From positions 5,704,001-5,768,000 of the forward strand of contig NZ_CP155796.1 in assembly GCF_039729195.1 (NCBI RefSeq): a stretch of 64,000 bases of DNA. Reading direction: 5' to 3'. The notes under the pieces were generated by a model. That model was not told the DNA's origin. It saw nothing but the letters and a program-made list of their open reading frames with translations, and did no database searches. Within the stretch, counting starts at the first letter, position 1. Every line of letters begins with the position of its first letter. Both the position numbers and the translations under genes were made by a program. This DNA is from Mycobacterium sp. DL. GTDB taxonomy: Bacteria > Actinomycetota > Actinomycetes > Mycobacteriales > Mycobacteriaceae. This document shows, in pieces, positions 8,860 to 18,540 of the stretch.

Positions 8860-9110
8860 GTTTTCTCTGTCTCAGTATCAGGAATCTAGTCGTATGAGCT
8901 GCTTATTTGTAATCCGGTTTAAGCGGAAGGGCTTAGTTTTCTGGTCGCCCGCTGCGCCGACCTGAATGCCTGTCGAGTTTGCTTGAAGTACCTGCAGCAT
9001 ACCTGATATTGATTGGGTGCCATTGCGAGGCGACGGTGTTGTACCTGTGACTCGGTGCGCTGTTGTAGCTGTACGGAGTTCGATGCGACGCTCCCGTAAG
9101 CTGGCTGCTC
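8860..9110. other. Intergenic region between the diguanylate cyclase gene and nadD
   Basis: These 251 bp separate divergent genes. The stretch is noticeably more AT-rich between about 8870 and 9050 than the genes around it and holds no convincing open frame or hairpin. The nadD -10 lies at its right end. No clear -10/-35 pair could be chosen for the cyclase gene. Confidence 0.5.
9097..9102 (+). promoter_or_regulatory. Predicted -10 element of the nadD operon (leaderless)
   Basis: TAAGCT ends 8 nt before the nadD ATG at 9111, so the predicted transcript begins at the start codon. It would drive nadD-rsfS-gpgP-octT and possibly the degV gene. Confidence 0.55.
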
Positions 9111-9758
9111 ATGCAATCGCGACGGCGGCTGGGCGTGATGGGTGGGACATTCGACCCCATCCACAACGGGCACCTCGTCGCGGCCAGTGAGGTCGCCGAC
9201 CTGTTCGACCTCGACGAGGTGGTGTTCGTTCCCACTGGTCAGCCGTGGCAGAAGCGCACCCGTCACGTGACGGCTGCCGAGGATCGATACCTGATGACGG
9301 TGATCGCCACGGCGTCCAACGCGAGGTTCTCGGTCAGCCGAGTGGACATCGACCGCGGCGGGGCGACCTACACCAAGGACACGCTGCGAGACCTGCGCGC
9401 GCTCAACCCCGACGCGGACCTGTACTTCATCACCGGCGCCGATGCGCTGGCGTCCATCCTGTCGTGGCAGAACTGGGAGGAGTTGTTCGCCATCGCCAGG
9501 TTCGTCGGCGTCAGCCGCCCCGGGTACGAACTCGATGCCAAACACATCTCGGCCGCGATGGCGGAACTCCCAGCCGACGCGTTGCAGCTTGTGGAGGTGC
9601 CCGCTCTGGCGATCTCGTCCAGCGACTGCCGGATCCGTGCGCAGGAGTCGCGACCCATCTGGTATCTCGTCCCCGACGGCGTCGTGCAGTATGTCGCGAA
9701 ACGTAATCTGTACCAGCCTCCCAGCAGCCCCCTCGAAGTCGAAGGAGACCGTCTCTGA
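9111..9758 (+). CDS. nadD: Nicotinate-nucleotide adenylyltransferase
   Basis: This 215-residue nucleotidyltransferase joins nicotinic acid mononucleotide and ATP to give deamido-NAD. The signature [12 protein letters not shown] (residues about 11-22, HxGH-type) and the C-terminal ISSSDCRIR (ISSTxxR motif) are intact, and length is normal. It makes the substrate later used by NadE at the left end of the window. First gene of a tight operon: its last bases overlap the CTG proposed as the rsfS start. Corresponds to Rv2421c. Confidence 0.96.
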   Translation: MQSRRRLGVMGGTFDPIHNGHLVAASEVADLFDLDEVVFVPTGQPWQKRTRHVTAAEDRYLMTVIATASNARFSVSRVDIDRGGATYTKDTLRDLRALNPDADLYFITGADALASILSWQNWEELFAIARFVGVSRPGYELDAKHISAAMAELPADALQLVEVPALAISSSDCRIRAQESRPIWYLVPDGVVQYVAKRNLYQPPSSPLEVEGDRL

Positions 9759-10132
9759 CCGCCACACAGGAAGCCATCGACATGGCTGGAGTCGCCGCTC
9801 GGGCGGCGGCCGCCAAACTCGCCGACGATGTCGTCGTCATCGACGTCTCCGGCCAACTCGTCATCACCGACTGCTTTGTCATCGCCTCGGCATCCAACGA
9901 GCGGCAGGTGAACGCCATCGTCGACGAGGTCGAGGAGAAGATGCGCGCTGCCGGATACAAGCCCGCTCGCCGCGAGGGCACCCGCGAGGGCCGCTGGACG
10001 CTGCTCGACTACGTCGACATCGTGGTGCACATCCAGCACCAGGACGAGCGCAATTTCTACGCACTGGACCGGTTGTGGCGTGACTGCCCCACGGTGCCGG
10101 TCGACTTGGACGACACCGGGGAGACCCAGTGA
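9755..10132 (+). CDS. rsfS: Ribosomal silencing factor RsfS
   Basis: RsfS (RsfA/DUF143) binds ribosomal protein uL14 on the 50S subunit and blocks subunit joining when nutrients are short. The core is clear: [20 protein letters not shown], then [20 protein letters not shown] and the Tyr/Leu-rich NFYALDRLW. Start choice is uncertain. I favour CTG at 9755, preceded at 7-nt spacing by GAAGGAGA (9741-9748) and giving an N-terminus ([14 protein letters not shown]) that resembles the mycobacterial protein as I remember it, 125 residues in all. The alternative is ATG at 9782 (116 residues), which also has an AGGAAG 8 nt upstream. Overlaps nadD by 4 bp and gpgP by 4 bp. Rv2420c-like. Confidence 0.88.
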   Translation: MTATQEAIDMAGVAARAAAAKLADDVVVIDVSGQLVITDCFVIASASNERQVNAIVDEVEEKMRAAGYKPARREGTREGRWTLLDYVDIVVHIQHQDERNFYALDRLWRDCPTVPVDLDDTGETQ

Positions 10133-10806
10133 CGATCCGTCGACTCGTCATGCTGCGGCACGGGCAGACCGACTACAACGCCGGCAGTCGGATGCAGGGC
10201 CAGTTGGACACCGACCTGAGCGACCTCGGGCGTGAACAGGCCTTCGCGGCAGCAGCGGTGCTCGCCAAACGTCAACCGCTGCTGATCGTTTCGTCAGATC
10301 TGCGGCGCGCGCTCGACACTGCCGTCGCCCTCGGTGACCGCAGTGGGCAACCGGTGAGCATCGACACCCGACTGCGTGAAACCCACCTCGGCGATTGGCA
10401 GGGGATGACCCATCTCGAGGTCGATGCCGTCGCCCCCGGTGCGAGGCTGGCCTGGCGCGACGACGCGCGCTGGGCTCCGCACGGCGGAGAGAGCCGCGTC
10501 GACGTCGCCGATCGCAGCATCCCGCTCGTGAGGGAGTTGGTGCAGCAACAGTGTGAGTGGGGCGTCGAGGAACCCGATCGCCCGGTGGTGCTGGTGGCCC
10601 ACGGTGGGTTGATCGCCGCCCTGACCGGAGCACTGCTGGGGTTGCCCGTCGACAACTGGCCGGTGCTGGGTGGCATGGGCAACGCCAGCTGGGTGCAGCT
10701 GGCCGGTCACACCCGCACCGACGGGGAACTCGATTCCTTCGACGACATCCGGTGGCGTCTGGACGTCTGGAACGCCTCGGCGCAGGTCGCCAACGATGTC
10801 CTCTGA
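10129..10806 (+). CDS. gpgP: Glucosyl-3-phosphoglycerate phosphatase
   Basis: This 225-residue histidine-phosphatase-superfamily enzyme carries the RHG motif at [11 protein letters not shown] (phospho-acceptor His near residue 11), a second Arg in [11 protein letters not shown], and the distal His in [12 protein letters not shown]. By position and sequence it matches Rv2419c (GpgP, once called gpm2), which dephosphorylates glucosyl-3-phosphoglycerate to glucosylglycerate, an early step of methylglucose lipopolysaccharide (MGLP) synthesis. The next gene encodes the octanoyltransferase of the same pathway, which strengthens this call over a generic phosphoglycerate mutase. It starts with GTG overlapping the rsfS stop (GTGA). 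Confidence 0.9.
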   Translation: MTIRRLVMLRHGQTDYNAGSRMQGQLDTDLSDLGREQAFAAAAVLAKRQPLLIVSSDLRRALDTAVALGDRSGQPVSIDTRLRETHLGDWQGMTHLEVDAVAPGARLAWRDDARWAPHGGESRVDVADRSIPLVRELVQQQCEWGVEEPDRPVVLVAHGGLIAALTGALLGLPVDNWPVLGGMGNASWVQLAGHTRTDGELDSFDDIRWRLDVWNASAQVANDVL

Positions 10807-11551
10807 GGAGTCCGCTGCGGATCCGGCCCGCCGGACCCTGCTGCTCTTCTGCGACTCGCTGTCCTATTACGGACCGACCGGGGGATTGCCGTCAGACGAT
10901 CCCCGAATCTGGCCCAATATCGTGGCCGAACAACTGGGTTGGGATCTGGAGCTGATCGGCCGGATCGGCTGGACCAGCCGCGACGTGTGGTGGGCGGCGA
11001 CGCAGGATCCGCGCGCGTGGGCGGCGCTGCCGCGGGCCGGCGCGGTGATCTTCGCGACGTCGGGGATGGACTCGCTGCCGTCGCCGCTGCCGACGGCGCT
11101 ACGCGAAATGATCCGTTACGTCCGGCCGCCGTGGCTGCGCCGCTGGGTGCGCGACGGCTACGGCTGGGCGCAGCCGAGATTCTCACCGGTCGCGCGAGCC
11201 GCGCTGCCGCCCCACCTGACCGTCGAATACCTCGAGATGACCAGAGCGGCAATCGACTTCAACCGTCCCGGCATTCCGGTGGTGGCGTCCCTGCCGTCAG
11301 TACACATCGCGCCGACCTATGGAATGGCCCACCACGGAAGACCCGGAACAGTCGAGGCGATCACCCGGTGGGCGTCCGAGCACGAGATACCCCTGGTCGA
11401 TCTCAAGGCGGCGGTGGGGGAGCAGGTGATGAGCGGCCGGGCCAACCCGGACGGCATCCACTGGAACTTCGAGGCGCACCGGGCGGTGGCGGAACTGATG
11501 ATCAAGGGCCTTTCCGAAGCGGGCGTGCCCCTGTCCGATTCGCGCGGATAG
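10796..11551 (+). CDS. octT: Diglucosylglycerate octanoyltransferase (SGNH-like)
   Basis: This 251-residue protein has an SGNH-hydrolase layout: block I at [11 protein letters not shown] (nucleophile Ser in DSL, about residue 20) and the catalytic Asp/His block [10 protein letters not shown] near the C-terminus. It matches Rv2418c, described as the enzyme that octanoylates diglucosylglycerate, an early intermediate of MGLP. The ATG at 10796 lies inside gpgP with an 11-bp overlap; an in-frame extension to 10670 would run entirely within gpgP and shows no family sequence. Enzyme assignment rests on orthology and the gpgP neighbour rather than on a motif unique to acyl transfer. Confidence 0.83.
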   Translation: MSSEESAADPARRTLLLFCDSLSYYGPTGGLPSDDPRIWPNIVAEQLGWDLELIGRIGWTSRDVWWAATQDPRAWAALPRAGAVIFATSGMDSLPSPLPTALREMIRYVRPPWLRRWVRDGYGWAQPRFSPVARAALPPHLTVEYLEMTRAAIDFNRPGIPVVASLPSVHIAPTYGMAHHGRPGTVEAITRWASEHEIPLVDLKAAVGEQVMSGRANPDGIHWNFEAHRAVAELMIKGLSEAGVPLSDSRG

Positions 11552-11560
11552 CTCAACGTC

Positions 11561-12400
11561 ATGTCCGTGGTGGTGGTCAGCGACTCGTCTTCGCGTTTGC
11601 AGCCCGAGGAGCTCAAGCGGTGGAACATCCGCGAGGTGCCGTTGCATGTGTTGGTCGACGGCATGGATCTGCGCGACGGCATCGATGAGATCCCGTACGA
11701 CATCCACGACCGGCCCAAGGTGACGACCGCCGGTGCGACGCCTGCCGAACTGGTCGACACCTACCGCCAAGCCCTGCTCGACAGTGATGGTGACGGCGTG
11801 GTGGCGGTGCATCTGTCGGCGGCGTTGTCGAGCACCTACAGCGCGGCGGTGACGGCGGCGCGTGAGTTCGGCCCGTCGGTGCGGGTCGTCAACTCGCGGT
11901 CGGCGGCGATGGGTGTCGGATTCGTCGCGTTGGCCGCAGCTCGGTGTGCCGCCGACGGTGGCGACATCGAGGCTGTCGAAGCCGCGGCACGCTCCGCCAT
12001 GAGCCGGGCTCATGTGTTCCTTGTCGTGCACCGCCTGGACAACCTGAGGCGCAGCGGTCGCATCCGTACCGCCGCGTCCTGGCTGGGTACTGCGTTGTCC
12101 CTAAAACCCCTGCTGTGTCTCGACGTCGACGGGCGACTGGTGCTCGACCAACGGATCCGCACCGTCACCAAGGCCCATGCAGCCATGGTGGATCGGGTAG
12201 TCGAGGTGGTGGGGGAGAACGCCGCCGACGTCGTGGTGCACCATGTGGACAACCATGACGCCGCAGACTCGCTGGGTGCCGCGCTGACACAACGACTTCC
12301 GCAGTTGTCGTCGCTCACCGTCGCCGACATGGGACCGGTCCTGTCCGTGCACGTGGGTGGCGGCGCGGTCGGAGTTGCGGTCGTGGTGGCCCCGTCTTAG
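11561..12400 (+). CDS. DegV family fatty-acid-binding protein
   Basis: This 279-residue protein has the DegV start VVVVSDSSSRLQPEELKRW, then the ligand-site segment TAGATPAELVDTY and HLSAALSSTYSAAVTAA, and the C-terminal half RLDNLRRSGRIRTAASWLG followed by LKPLLCLDVDGRL. DegV/FakB proteins hold a single fatty acid. In Firmicutes they present it to the kinase FakA, but no FakA homologue is in the window and the mycobacterial role is unclear. The gene follows octT after 9 bp and ends the operon just before a strong hairpin terminator. Corresponds to Rv2417c; the comEA/comEC genes I expect after it are absent here. Confidence 0.9.
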   Translation: MSVVVVSDSSSRLQPEELKRWNIREVPLHVLVDGMDLRDGIDEIPYDIHDRPKVTTAGATPAELVDTYRQALLDSDGDGVVAVHLSAALSSTYSAAVTAAREFGPSVRVVNSRSAAMGVGFVALAAARCAADGGDIEAVEAAARSAMSRAHVFLVVHRLDNLRRSGRIRTAASWLGTALSLKPLLCLDVDGRLVLDQRIRTVTKAHAAMVDRVVEVVGENAADVVVHHVDNHDAADSLGAALTQRLPQLSSLTVADMGPVLSVHVGGGAVGVAVVVAPS

Positions 12401-12420
12401 GTGCTGTAGTTGTAGACAGA

Positions 12421-12456
12421 CAAAAGGGGCACCTCCCGGAGGAGGTGCCCCTTTTG
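12421..12456. terminator. Bidirectional intrinsic terminator
   Basis: A perfect 16-bp inverted repeat (left arm 12421-12436, right arm 12441-12456) with a 4-nt loop CGGA. The outer stem is A4/T4, so both strands end in a short U-run. It sits between the convergent degV gene (stop at 12400) and the small exported-protein gene (stop at 12465) and can serve both. Confidence 0.92.
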
Positions 12457-12464
12457 GTGGGGGG

Positions 12465-12770
12465 TTAGTTGACGTCGACGAAGTAGACGTGGCCGGTGAT
12501 TTCGCGGACCTGGTCGTCGCCCTGGGCGTCCCAGACGTATTCGCGGATCGGCTGGCCCTGGCGGACCGAGGTGACGCCGGCTTCGGACAGCGGGGTGGAG
12601 CTTTGGCGGTTGACGATGACGCGGTTGCCGTCGGCTTCCAGTGAGCTGATGGTGTCGGCGGCGGAGCCTCCGGCGGGGGCGGCGGCGGCGGGTGCGGCCA
12701 GACCGATGAGGGTGGCGGCGAATCCTGCGACGGCGGCGGTGGTGGCGGTGATGATGGTGGTGTTCTTCAT
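12465..12770 (-). CDS. Small exported protein of unknown function
   Basis: This 101-residue protein begins MKNTTIITATTAAVAGFAA, a short positive start and hydrophobic core followed by the Ala-rich cleavage region LAAPAAAAPAG, so a Sec signal peptide of about 33 residues is predicted. The mature domain of about 68 residues has no Cys and no family motif I recognise; it is polar, with RVIVNRQSSTPLSEAGVTS and ends GHVYFVDVN. The ATG at 12770 is preferred over an in-frame extension to 12887 because it directly precedes the signal peptide and follows an AGGGAAG. Monocistronic, ending at the shared terminator. Function not known. Confidence 0.75.
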   Translation of the reverse strand: MKNTTIITATTAAVAGFAATLIGLAAPAAAAPAGGSAADTISSLEADGNRVIVNRQSSTPLSEAGVTSVRQGQPIREYVWDAQGDDQVREITGHVYFVDVN

Positions 12771-12864
12771 TGTTCTGCTCTTCCCTATGTGTCGGGCCGG
12801 AGCCGTGGAGCGAGTCACGCGGTTTCGACTTCTTTGTGGTGATCTTGTTGGTTCTGATGGCTTA

Positions 12865-12890
12865 AACCGGCAGGTCAGGGGTTTCATTCC
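12865..12890 (-). promoter_or_regulatory. Possible ECF-sigma (SigH/SigE-type) promoter for the exported-protein gene
   Basis: On the minus strand GGAAT (12886-12890) is followed after 18 nt by GTT (12865-12867). That resembles the GGAAT/C - N18 - GTT pattern of stress-responsive mycobacterial ECF sigma factors. It would give a leader of about 85-90 nt. Short motifs of this kind occur by chance, so this is only a suggestion. Confidence 0.25.
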
Positions 12891-13040
12891 ACTGGCAGAA
12901 ATTGAACGGCCGATGGCAGAAACGTGCCGGTGACCGAGCCGCGTTCGCGACTTTCACCAGCGGTATCCACAACCTTCGGTTCGCGGCCGCGGTTATCCAC
13001 AAGCTGCGCCCGCCAACCACTCCGAGTCGGTGGAGTCCGC

Positions 13041-13046
13041 TAAAAT
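13041..13046 (+). promoter_or_regulatory. Predicted -10 element of the HNH nuclease gene
   Basis: TAAAAT, a near-consensus TANNNT hexamer, ends 7 nt before the ATG at 13054. A leaderless transcript is implied. The last T of the hexamer is the first base of the SOS box, so LexA binding would cover the transcription start. Confidence 0.6.
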
Positions 13047-13053
13047 CGAACAC

Positions 13054-14730
<1,677 letters not shown>

Positions 14731-14744
14731 ACCGGGCCACCCCG

Positions 14745-14750
14745 TAAGCT
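14745..14750 (+). promoter_or_regulatory. Predicted -10 element of gtrA (leaderless)
   Basis: TAAGCT is followed by 6 nt and GTG at 14757. This supports the GTG as the start over the in-frame ATG five codons later (14772). Confidence 0.55.
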
Positions 14751-14756
14751 GCCCGG

Positions 14757-15167
14757 GTGGCCGAGCCTCCCATGTCACCCCAGCTGAGCCTCGGGACACA
14801 GATCTGGCGTTTCATCCTGACCGGCGGACTCGCGGCCGTCGTCGATTTCGGCCTCTACGTTGCGCTGCTGGCCGCCGGCCTACACGTCAACCTCGCCAAG
14901 ACCCTGAGCTTCATCGCGGGCACCACCACCGCCTATCTGATCAACCGGCGGTGGACCTTCCAGGCACCGCCGAGCAAAAAACGGTTCGTCGCCGTGGTGG
15001 TGCTCTACGCAGTGACCTACGCCGTGCAGATCGGCATCAACTACTACTTCTACATGGAGTTCGAGGACCAGCCGTGGCGGGTGCCGGTCGCGTTCGTCAT
15101 CGCCCAGGGCACCGCGACGGTCATCAACTTCATCGTGCAGCGCCTGGTCATCTTCCGCCTGCGCTAG
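14757..15167 (+). CDS. GtrA family membrane protein (Rv3789-like)
   Basis: This 136-residue protein has four predicted membrane helices and the GtrA-family pattern: [20 protein letters not shown] in the first helix region, then [20 protein letters not shown], where the Asn-Arg-Arg-Trp loop is highly conserved. It is the orthologue of Rv3789, which precedes dprE1 in M. tuberculosis. That protein has been proposed as a flippase for decaprenylphosphoryl-arabinose or as a recruiter of the arabinosyltransferase AftA; the role is debated. Start GTG 14757 is set by the -10 hexamer. It begins the + strand arabinan gene cluster. Confidence 0.88.
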   Translation: MAEPPMSPQLSLGTQIWRFILTGGLAAVVDFGLYVALLAAGLHVNLAKTLSFIAGTTTAYLINRRWTFQAPPSKKRFVAVVVLYAVTYAVQIGINYYFYMEFEDQPWRVPVAFVIAQGTATVINFIVQRLVIFRLR

Positions 15168-15179
15168 GGAGCAACGCGA

Positions 15180-16319
15180 ATGACGGCAACCGATGTCCCG
15201 GCAGTGCGGGCGTGTGAGGAATGGTTTCTCGCCCGGGGAATGCCCGCGGTGCTCACCCGCCAGGGTCGACTCCACGCGATCGTCCGTCGCTCAGCACCGG
15301 CGCTCGCCGCCTGGGCCGTGTTGATGGTGCTGAACCTCTATGTCTTGATCGCTTCCGGTGATCAGGACATCGACATCGCGGACGCCCCGACACTGGCCGA
15401 CTGGTCGGTGCTTGTTGTTCTCGCGGTGATGCTGCCGGCCATGGCGGCCGCCGCCTATGCGGTCGCACGGGTCCCGAGCGCGCGTGCGCGCCAACTCATC
15501 GCCTACGCCTGCATCGTTGCCGGGTTGGGCTCCGACACCTACGAGGACGGCGTGTGGGACCTGCTGGCGATCGAGGCCACCGATGTCGTGGTTGTGCTGC
15601 TCATCCTCGCCGGAACCGCCTCGGGCCTCGGGGCGCTGCTCAGCTGGGCGCTGCGCGTCACCTTCGACCACCTCCGCTCTGCCGGCCAGTTGATGGCCCG
15701 CGCCCTGCCGGTCGTGCTGCTCACGTTCCTGGTGTTCTTCAACAGCACCGTGTGGTTCATCGCAGCCAACCTCGAGACCTTCCGTATCTGGCAGTTGGCC
15801 GGTTGCCTGGCGGCGATCGCGATAGCGTTCGTCGGCACCGAATCCGTCCACGTCACCCGGTCACTTCTCGCCCGACCCGCCGAAGCCGGTGATCAGCCGC
15901 CCACCGTCGAAACCACACCTCTGGCAGGGATCCCGGAACCTCAGCAGTTGGAACCTCTGCGACGCTCCGAGCGGGTCAACGTCGTTGCCGTAGCGGTTCT
16001 GGCTCAGAGCATCCAGGTGCTCGTCATCTCGTTGGTCACCGGCTTCCTGTTCTTCGTGATGGGTCTTGTCATCCTCAACGGCGCCGTCCTCAACCACCTG
16101 ACGGACGCCAGTCCGACGCAGAGCCGTTGGCTCGACATCCCACTCCCGATCGATCAGGCCCTGGTGCACATGACGATCATCCTGGTCGCCATGACCTTCA
16201 TGTATCTCAGCGCCCGCGTGGCAGCCGATCCGGCGCATCGAACCGACTTCGTCGACCCGATGCTCGATGACCTTCGCCTCACGCTCGCCGCTCGCGACCG
16301 TTACCGCTCCCTCGTGTGA
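15180..16319 (+). CDS. Multi-spanning membrane protein of unknown function
   Basis: This 379-residue protein starts with a soluble segment (about 1-40) containing [19 protein letters not shown]. It then has about seven to nine hydrophobic helices: near 41-60, 75-95, 103-120, 133-160, 172-195, 205-220, 275-310 and 330-350. A polar cytosolic loop lies around 230-265. I recognise no catalytic motif. It begins 12 bp after gtrA and ends 43 bp before dprE1 on the same strand, so it is probably cotranscribed with the decaprenyl-phospho-arabinose genes. M. tuberculosis has dprE1 directly after Rv3789, as I remember it, so this gene is an insertion in that order. A cell-wall or lipid-carrier role is only inferred from position. 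Confidence 0.75.
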   Translation: MTATDVPAVRACEEWFLARGMPAVLTRQGRLHAIVRRSAPALAAWAVLMVLNLYVLIASGDQDIDIADAPTLADWSVLVVLAVMLPAMAAAAYAVARVPSARARQLIAYACIVAGLGSDTYEDGVWDLLAIEATDVVVVLLILAGTASGLGALLSWALRVTFDHLRSAGQLMARALPVVLLTFLVFFNSTVWFIAANLETFRIWQLAGCLAAIAIAFVGTESVHVTRSLLARPAEAGDQPPTVETTPLAGIPEPQQLEPLRRSERVNVVAVAVLAQSIQVLVISLVTGFLFFVMGLVILNGAVLNHLTDASPTQSRWLDIPLPIDQALVHMTIILVAMTFMYLSARVAADPAHRTDFVDPMLDDLRLTLAARDRYRSLV

Positions 16320-16362
16320 CGTTGCACCGGCCCGCCTGGCGCAAGCGGTACCCTCTGTGACG

Positions 16363-17745
16363 ATGTTGAGCACCGAGTTCTCGACCACTACGAAACGGCT
16401 CACCGGCTGGGGTCGCACCGCCCCGTCCGTGGCCCAGGTGTTGTCGACCCCGGATCCCGACGTCATCGTCAAGGCGGTGACGCAGGCCGCCGACGGGGGC
16501 GGCAGAGGAATGCTCGCCCGCGGGCTGGGGCGCTCCTACGGCGACAACGCGCAGAACGGCGGCGGTCTCGTCGTCGACATGAGCGTGGTCAATCGCATCC
16601 ATTCGATGGATGCCGACACCCACCTCGTCGACCTGGACGCCGGGGTGAACCTCGACCAGTTGATGCGGGCCGCGCTGCCGCTGGGTCTGTGGGTACCGGT
16701 GCTGCCCGGCACCCGTCAGGTCACCATCGGTGGGGCGATCGCCTGCGACATCCACGGCAAGAACCACCACAGCGCGGGCAGCTTCGGCAACCATGTGCGC
16801 TCATTGGACCTCCTCACCGCAGACGGCAACGTCCGCCGCCTGACTCCCGCGGGACCCGACAGCGACCTGTTCTGGGCGACCGTCGGAGGCAACGGGCTGA
16901 CCGGCATCATCCTGCGCGCTGTCATCGAGATGACACCGACGGAGACCGCGTACTTCATCGCCGACGGTGACGTCACCGCCGGACTGGACGAGACGATCGC
17001 CTTCCACAGCGACGGCACCGAGGACAACTACACCTACTCCAGCGCGTGGTTCGACGCGATCAGCGCACCACCTCGGCTGGGCCGGGCGGTGATCTCCCGA
17101 GGCTCCCTGGCCACCGTCGACCAACTCCCGAAGAAATTGCAGCGCGACCCACTCAAATTCGATGCGCCGCAGTACTTCACCGCACCCGACGTCTTCCCCA
17201 GCGGATTGGGCAACAAGCCGATCTTCGGCGCGATGACGGCGCTGTGGTACCGGATGGGCAAGACCTATCGCGGCAAGCCGCAGAACCTGACGCAGTTCTA
17301 CCACCCGCTCGACATGGTCGGTGAATGGAATCGCGCCTACGGCGCAGCAGGTTTCAGCCAGTACCAGTTCGTGGTGCCACTCGAGGCGGTCGACGAGTTC
17401 AAGCGCATCATGGTCGACATCCAGCGGTCGGGACACTACTCGTTCCTCAACGTGTTCAAGCTCTTCGGCGCCGGCAACGATGCGCCACTGAGCTTCCCGA
17501 TCCCGGGCTGGAACGTCTGCGTCGACTTCCAGATCAAGCCCGGCCTGAACGAGTTCCTCAACGGCCTCGACAAGCGGGTGCTCGAGTTCGGCGGACGTCT
17601 CTACACTGCCAAGGACTCACGCACCACCGCTGAAACCTTCCACGCCATGTACCCGCGCATCGACGAGTGGATCCTGTTGCGCCGCAAGGTCGATCCCGAC
17701 GGGGTCTTCGTTTCGGACATGGCCCGACGACTGGAGCTGCTCTAG
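16363..17745 (+). CDS. dprE1: Decaprenylphosphoryl-beta-D-ribose 2'-oxidase
   Basis: This 460-residue FAD-dependent oxidase (one residue shorter than the M. tuberculosis enzyme) oxidises decaprenyl-phospho-ribose to the 2'-keto intermediate; DprE2 completes the epimerisation to decaprenyl-phospho-arabinose, the only arabinose donor for the cell wall. The FAD-binding segment shows [17 protein letters not shown] and [20 protein letters not shown]. The substrate domain keeps the cysteine attacked by benzothiazinones ([10 protein letters not shown], Cys386, equivalent to Cys387). The start is ATG 16363, giving [20 protein letters not shown], aligned with the known N-terminus. A longer frame to 16267 overlaps the preceding gene and has no homology. 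The dprE2 ATG follows the stop directly. Confidence 0.97.
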   Translation: MLSTEFSTTTKRLTGWGRTAPSVAQVLSTPDPDVIVKAVTQAADGGGRGMLARGLGRSYGDNAQNGGGLVVDMSVVNRIHSMDADTHLVDLDAGVNLDQLMRAALPLGLWVPVLPGTRQVTIGGAIACDIHGKNHHSAGSFGNHVRSLDLLTADGNVRRLTPAGPDSDLFWATVGGNGLTGIILRAVIEMTPTETAYFIADGDVTAGLDETIAFHSDGTEDNYTYSSAWFDAISAPPRLGRAVISRGSLATVDQLPKKLQRDPLKFDAPQYFTAPDVFPSGLGNKPIFGAMTALWYRMGKTYRGKPQNLTQFYHPLDMVGEWNRAYGAAGFSQYQFVVPLEAVDEFKRIMVDIQRSGHYSFLNVFKLFGAGNDAPLSFPIPGWNVCVDFQIKPGLNEFLNGLDKRVLEFGGRLYTAKDSRTTAETFHAMYPRIDEWILLRRKVDPDGVFVSDMARRLELL

Positions 17746-18540
17746 ATGGTGTTCGACGCAACCGGTAATCCGCAGACGATCCTGCTGCTGGGCGGTACTT
17801 CCGAGATCGCTCTCGCGATCGCCGAGCGCTATCTGCGCGACGCGCGCGCCCGGGTGGTGCTCGCAGATCTCCCGGGACACCCGCGTAAGGACGCTGCCAT
17901 CGAGCAGATGCGGGCTGCGGGCGCCAAGGCCGTCGACTGGGTCGACTTCGACGCGCTGGACACCGAGAGTCACCCGAAGGTGATCGACTCGGCCTGTCGC
18001 GTGGGCGATGCCCAGACCGACATAGACGTCGCGGTCGTCGCCTTCGGCCTGCTCGGTGATGCTGAAGAGCTCTGGCAGGACCAGCGCAAGGCCGTCCAGA
18101 TCGCCGGGATCAACTACACCGCGGCTGTTTCCGTCGGTGTCCTGCTCGGCGAGAAGATGCGTGCGCAGGGCTCGGGCCGCATCATCGCGATGAGCTCCGC
18201 GGCCGGCGAGCGCGTCCGCCGTTCCAACTTCGTGTACGGCTCCACCAAGGCCGGCCTGGACGGCTTCTATCTCGGACTCGGGGAAGCTCTGCGGGAGTTC
18301 GGCGTTCGGGTTCTGGTCATCCGGCCCGGCCAGGTACGCACGACGACGACGATCGAGCACTGGAAGGCCACCGGCGCCAAAGAGGCGCCGTTCACCGTCG
18401 ACAAGGAAGACGTCGCCGAGATGGCGGTGGCGGCGTCGAACAAAGGTACGGACCTGATCTGGGCACCGGGCGCGTTCCGCTACGTGATGATGGTGCTGCG
18501 TCACATCCCTCGCCCCGTCTTCCGCAAGCTGCCTATCTGA
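17746..18540 (+). CDS. dprE2: Decaprenylphosphoryl-2-keto-beta-D-erythro-pentose reductase
   Basis: This 264-residue short-chain dehydrogenase has the NAD(P)-binding start [20 protein letters not shown], the catalytic Ser region [14 protein letters not shown] and the Tyr/Lys pair in [13 protein letters not shown]. It reduces the DprE1 product to decaprenyl-phospho-arabinose. It begins at the base after the dprE1 stop and its own TGA overlaps the aftA ATG by one base, so dprE1-dprE2-aftA are tightly coupled. It is about ten residues longer than the M. tuberculosis protein as I remember it; the extra residues fall near [12 protein letters not shown] in the C-terminal third. Confidence 0.96.
   Translation: MVFDATGNPQTILLLGGTSEIALAIAERYLRDARARVVLADLPGHPRKDAAIEQMRAAGAKAVDWVDFDALDTESHPKVIDSACRVGDAQTDIDVAVVAFGLLGDAEELWQDQRKAVQIAGINYTAAVSVGVLLGEKMRAQGSGRIIAMSSAAGERVRRSNFVYGSTKAGLDGFYLGLGEALREFGVRVLVIRPGQVRTTTTIEHWKATGAKEAPFTVDKEDVAEMAVAASNKGTDLIWAPGAFRYVMMVLRHIPRPVFRKLPI

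Noticed and set aside
10129..10806. Phosphoglycerate mutase (old annotation gpm2)
   Set aside because: The location beside octT and orthology to Rv2419c favour glucosyl-3-phosphoglycerate phosphatase.
12496..12933. Open frame on the + strand opposite the small exported-protein gene
   Set aside because: The minus-strand gene has a signal peptide, a ribosome-binding-like site and a matching terminator; the + frame has none of these and starts inside the terminator-proximal end.
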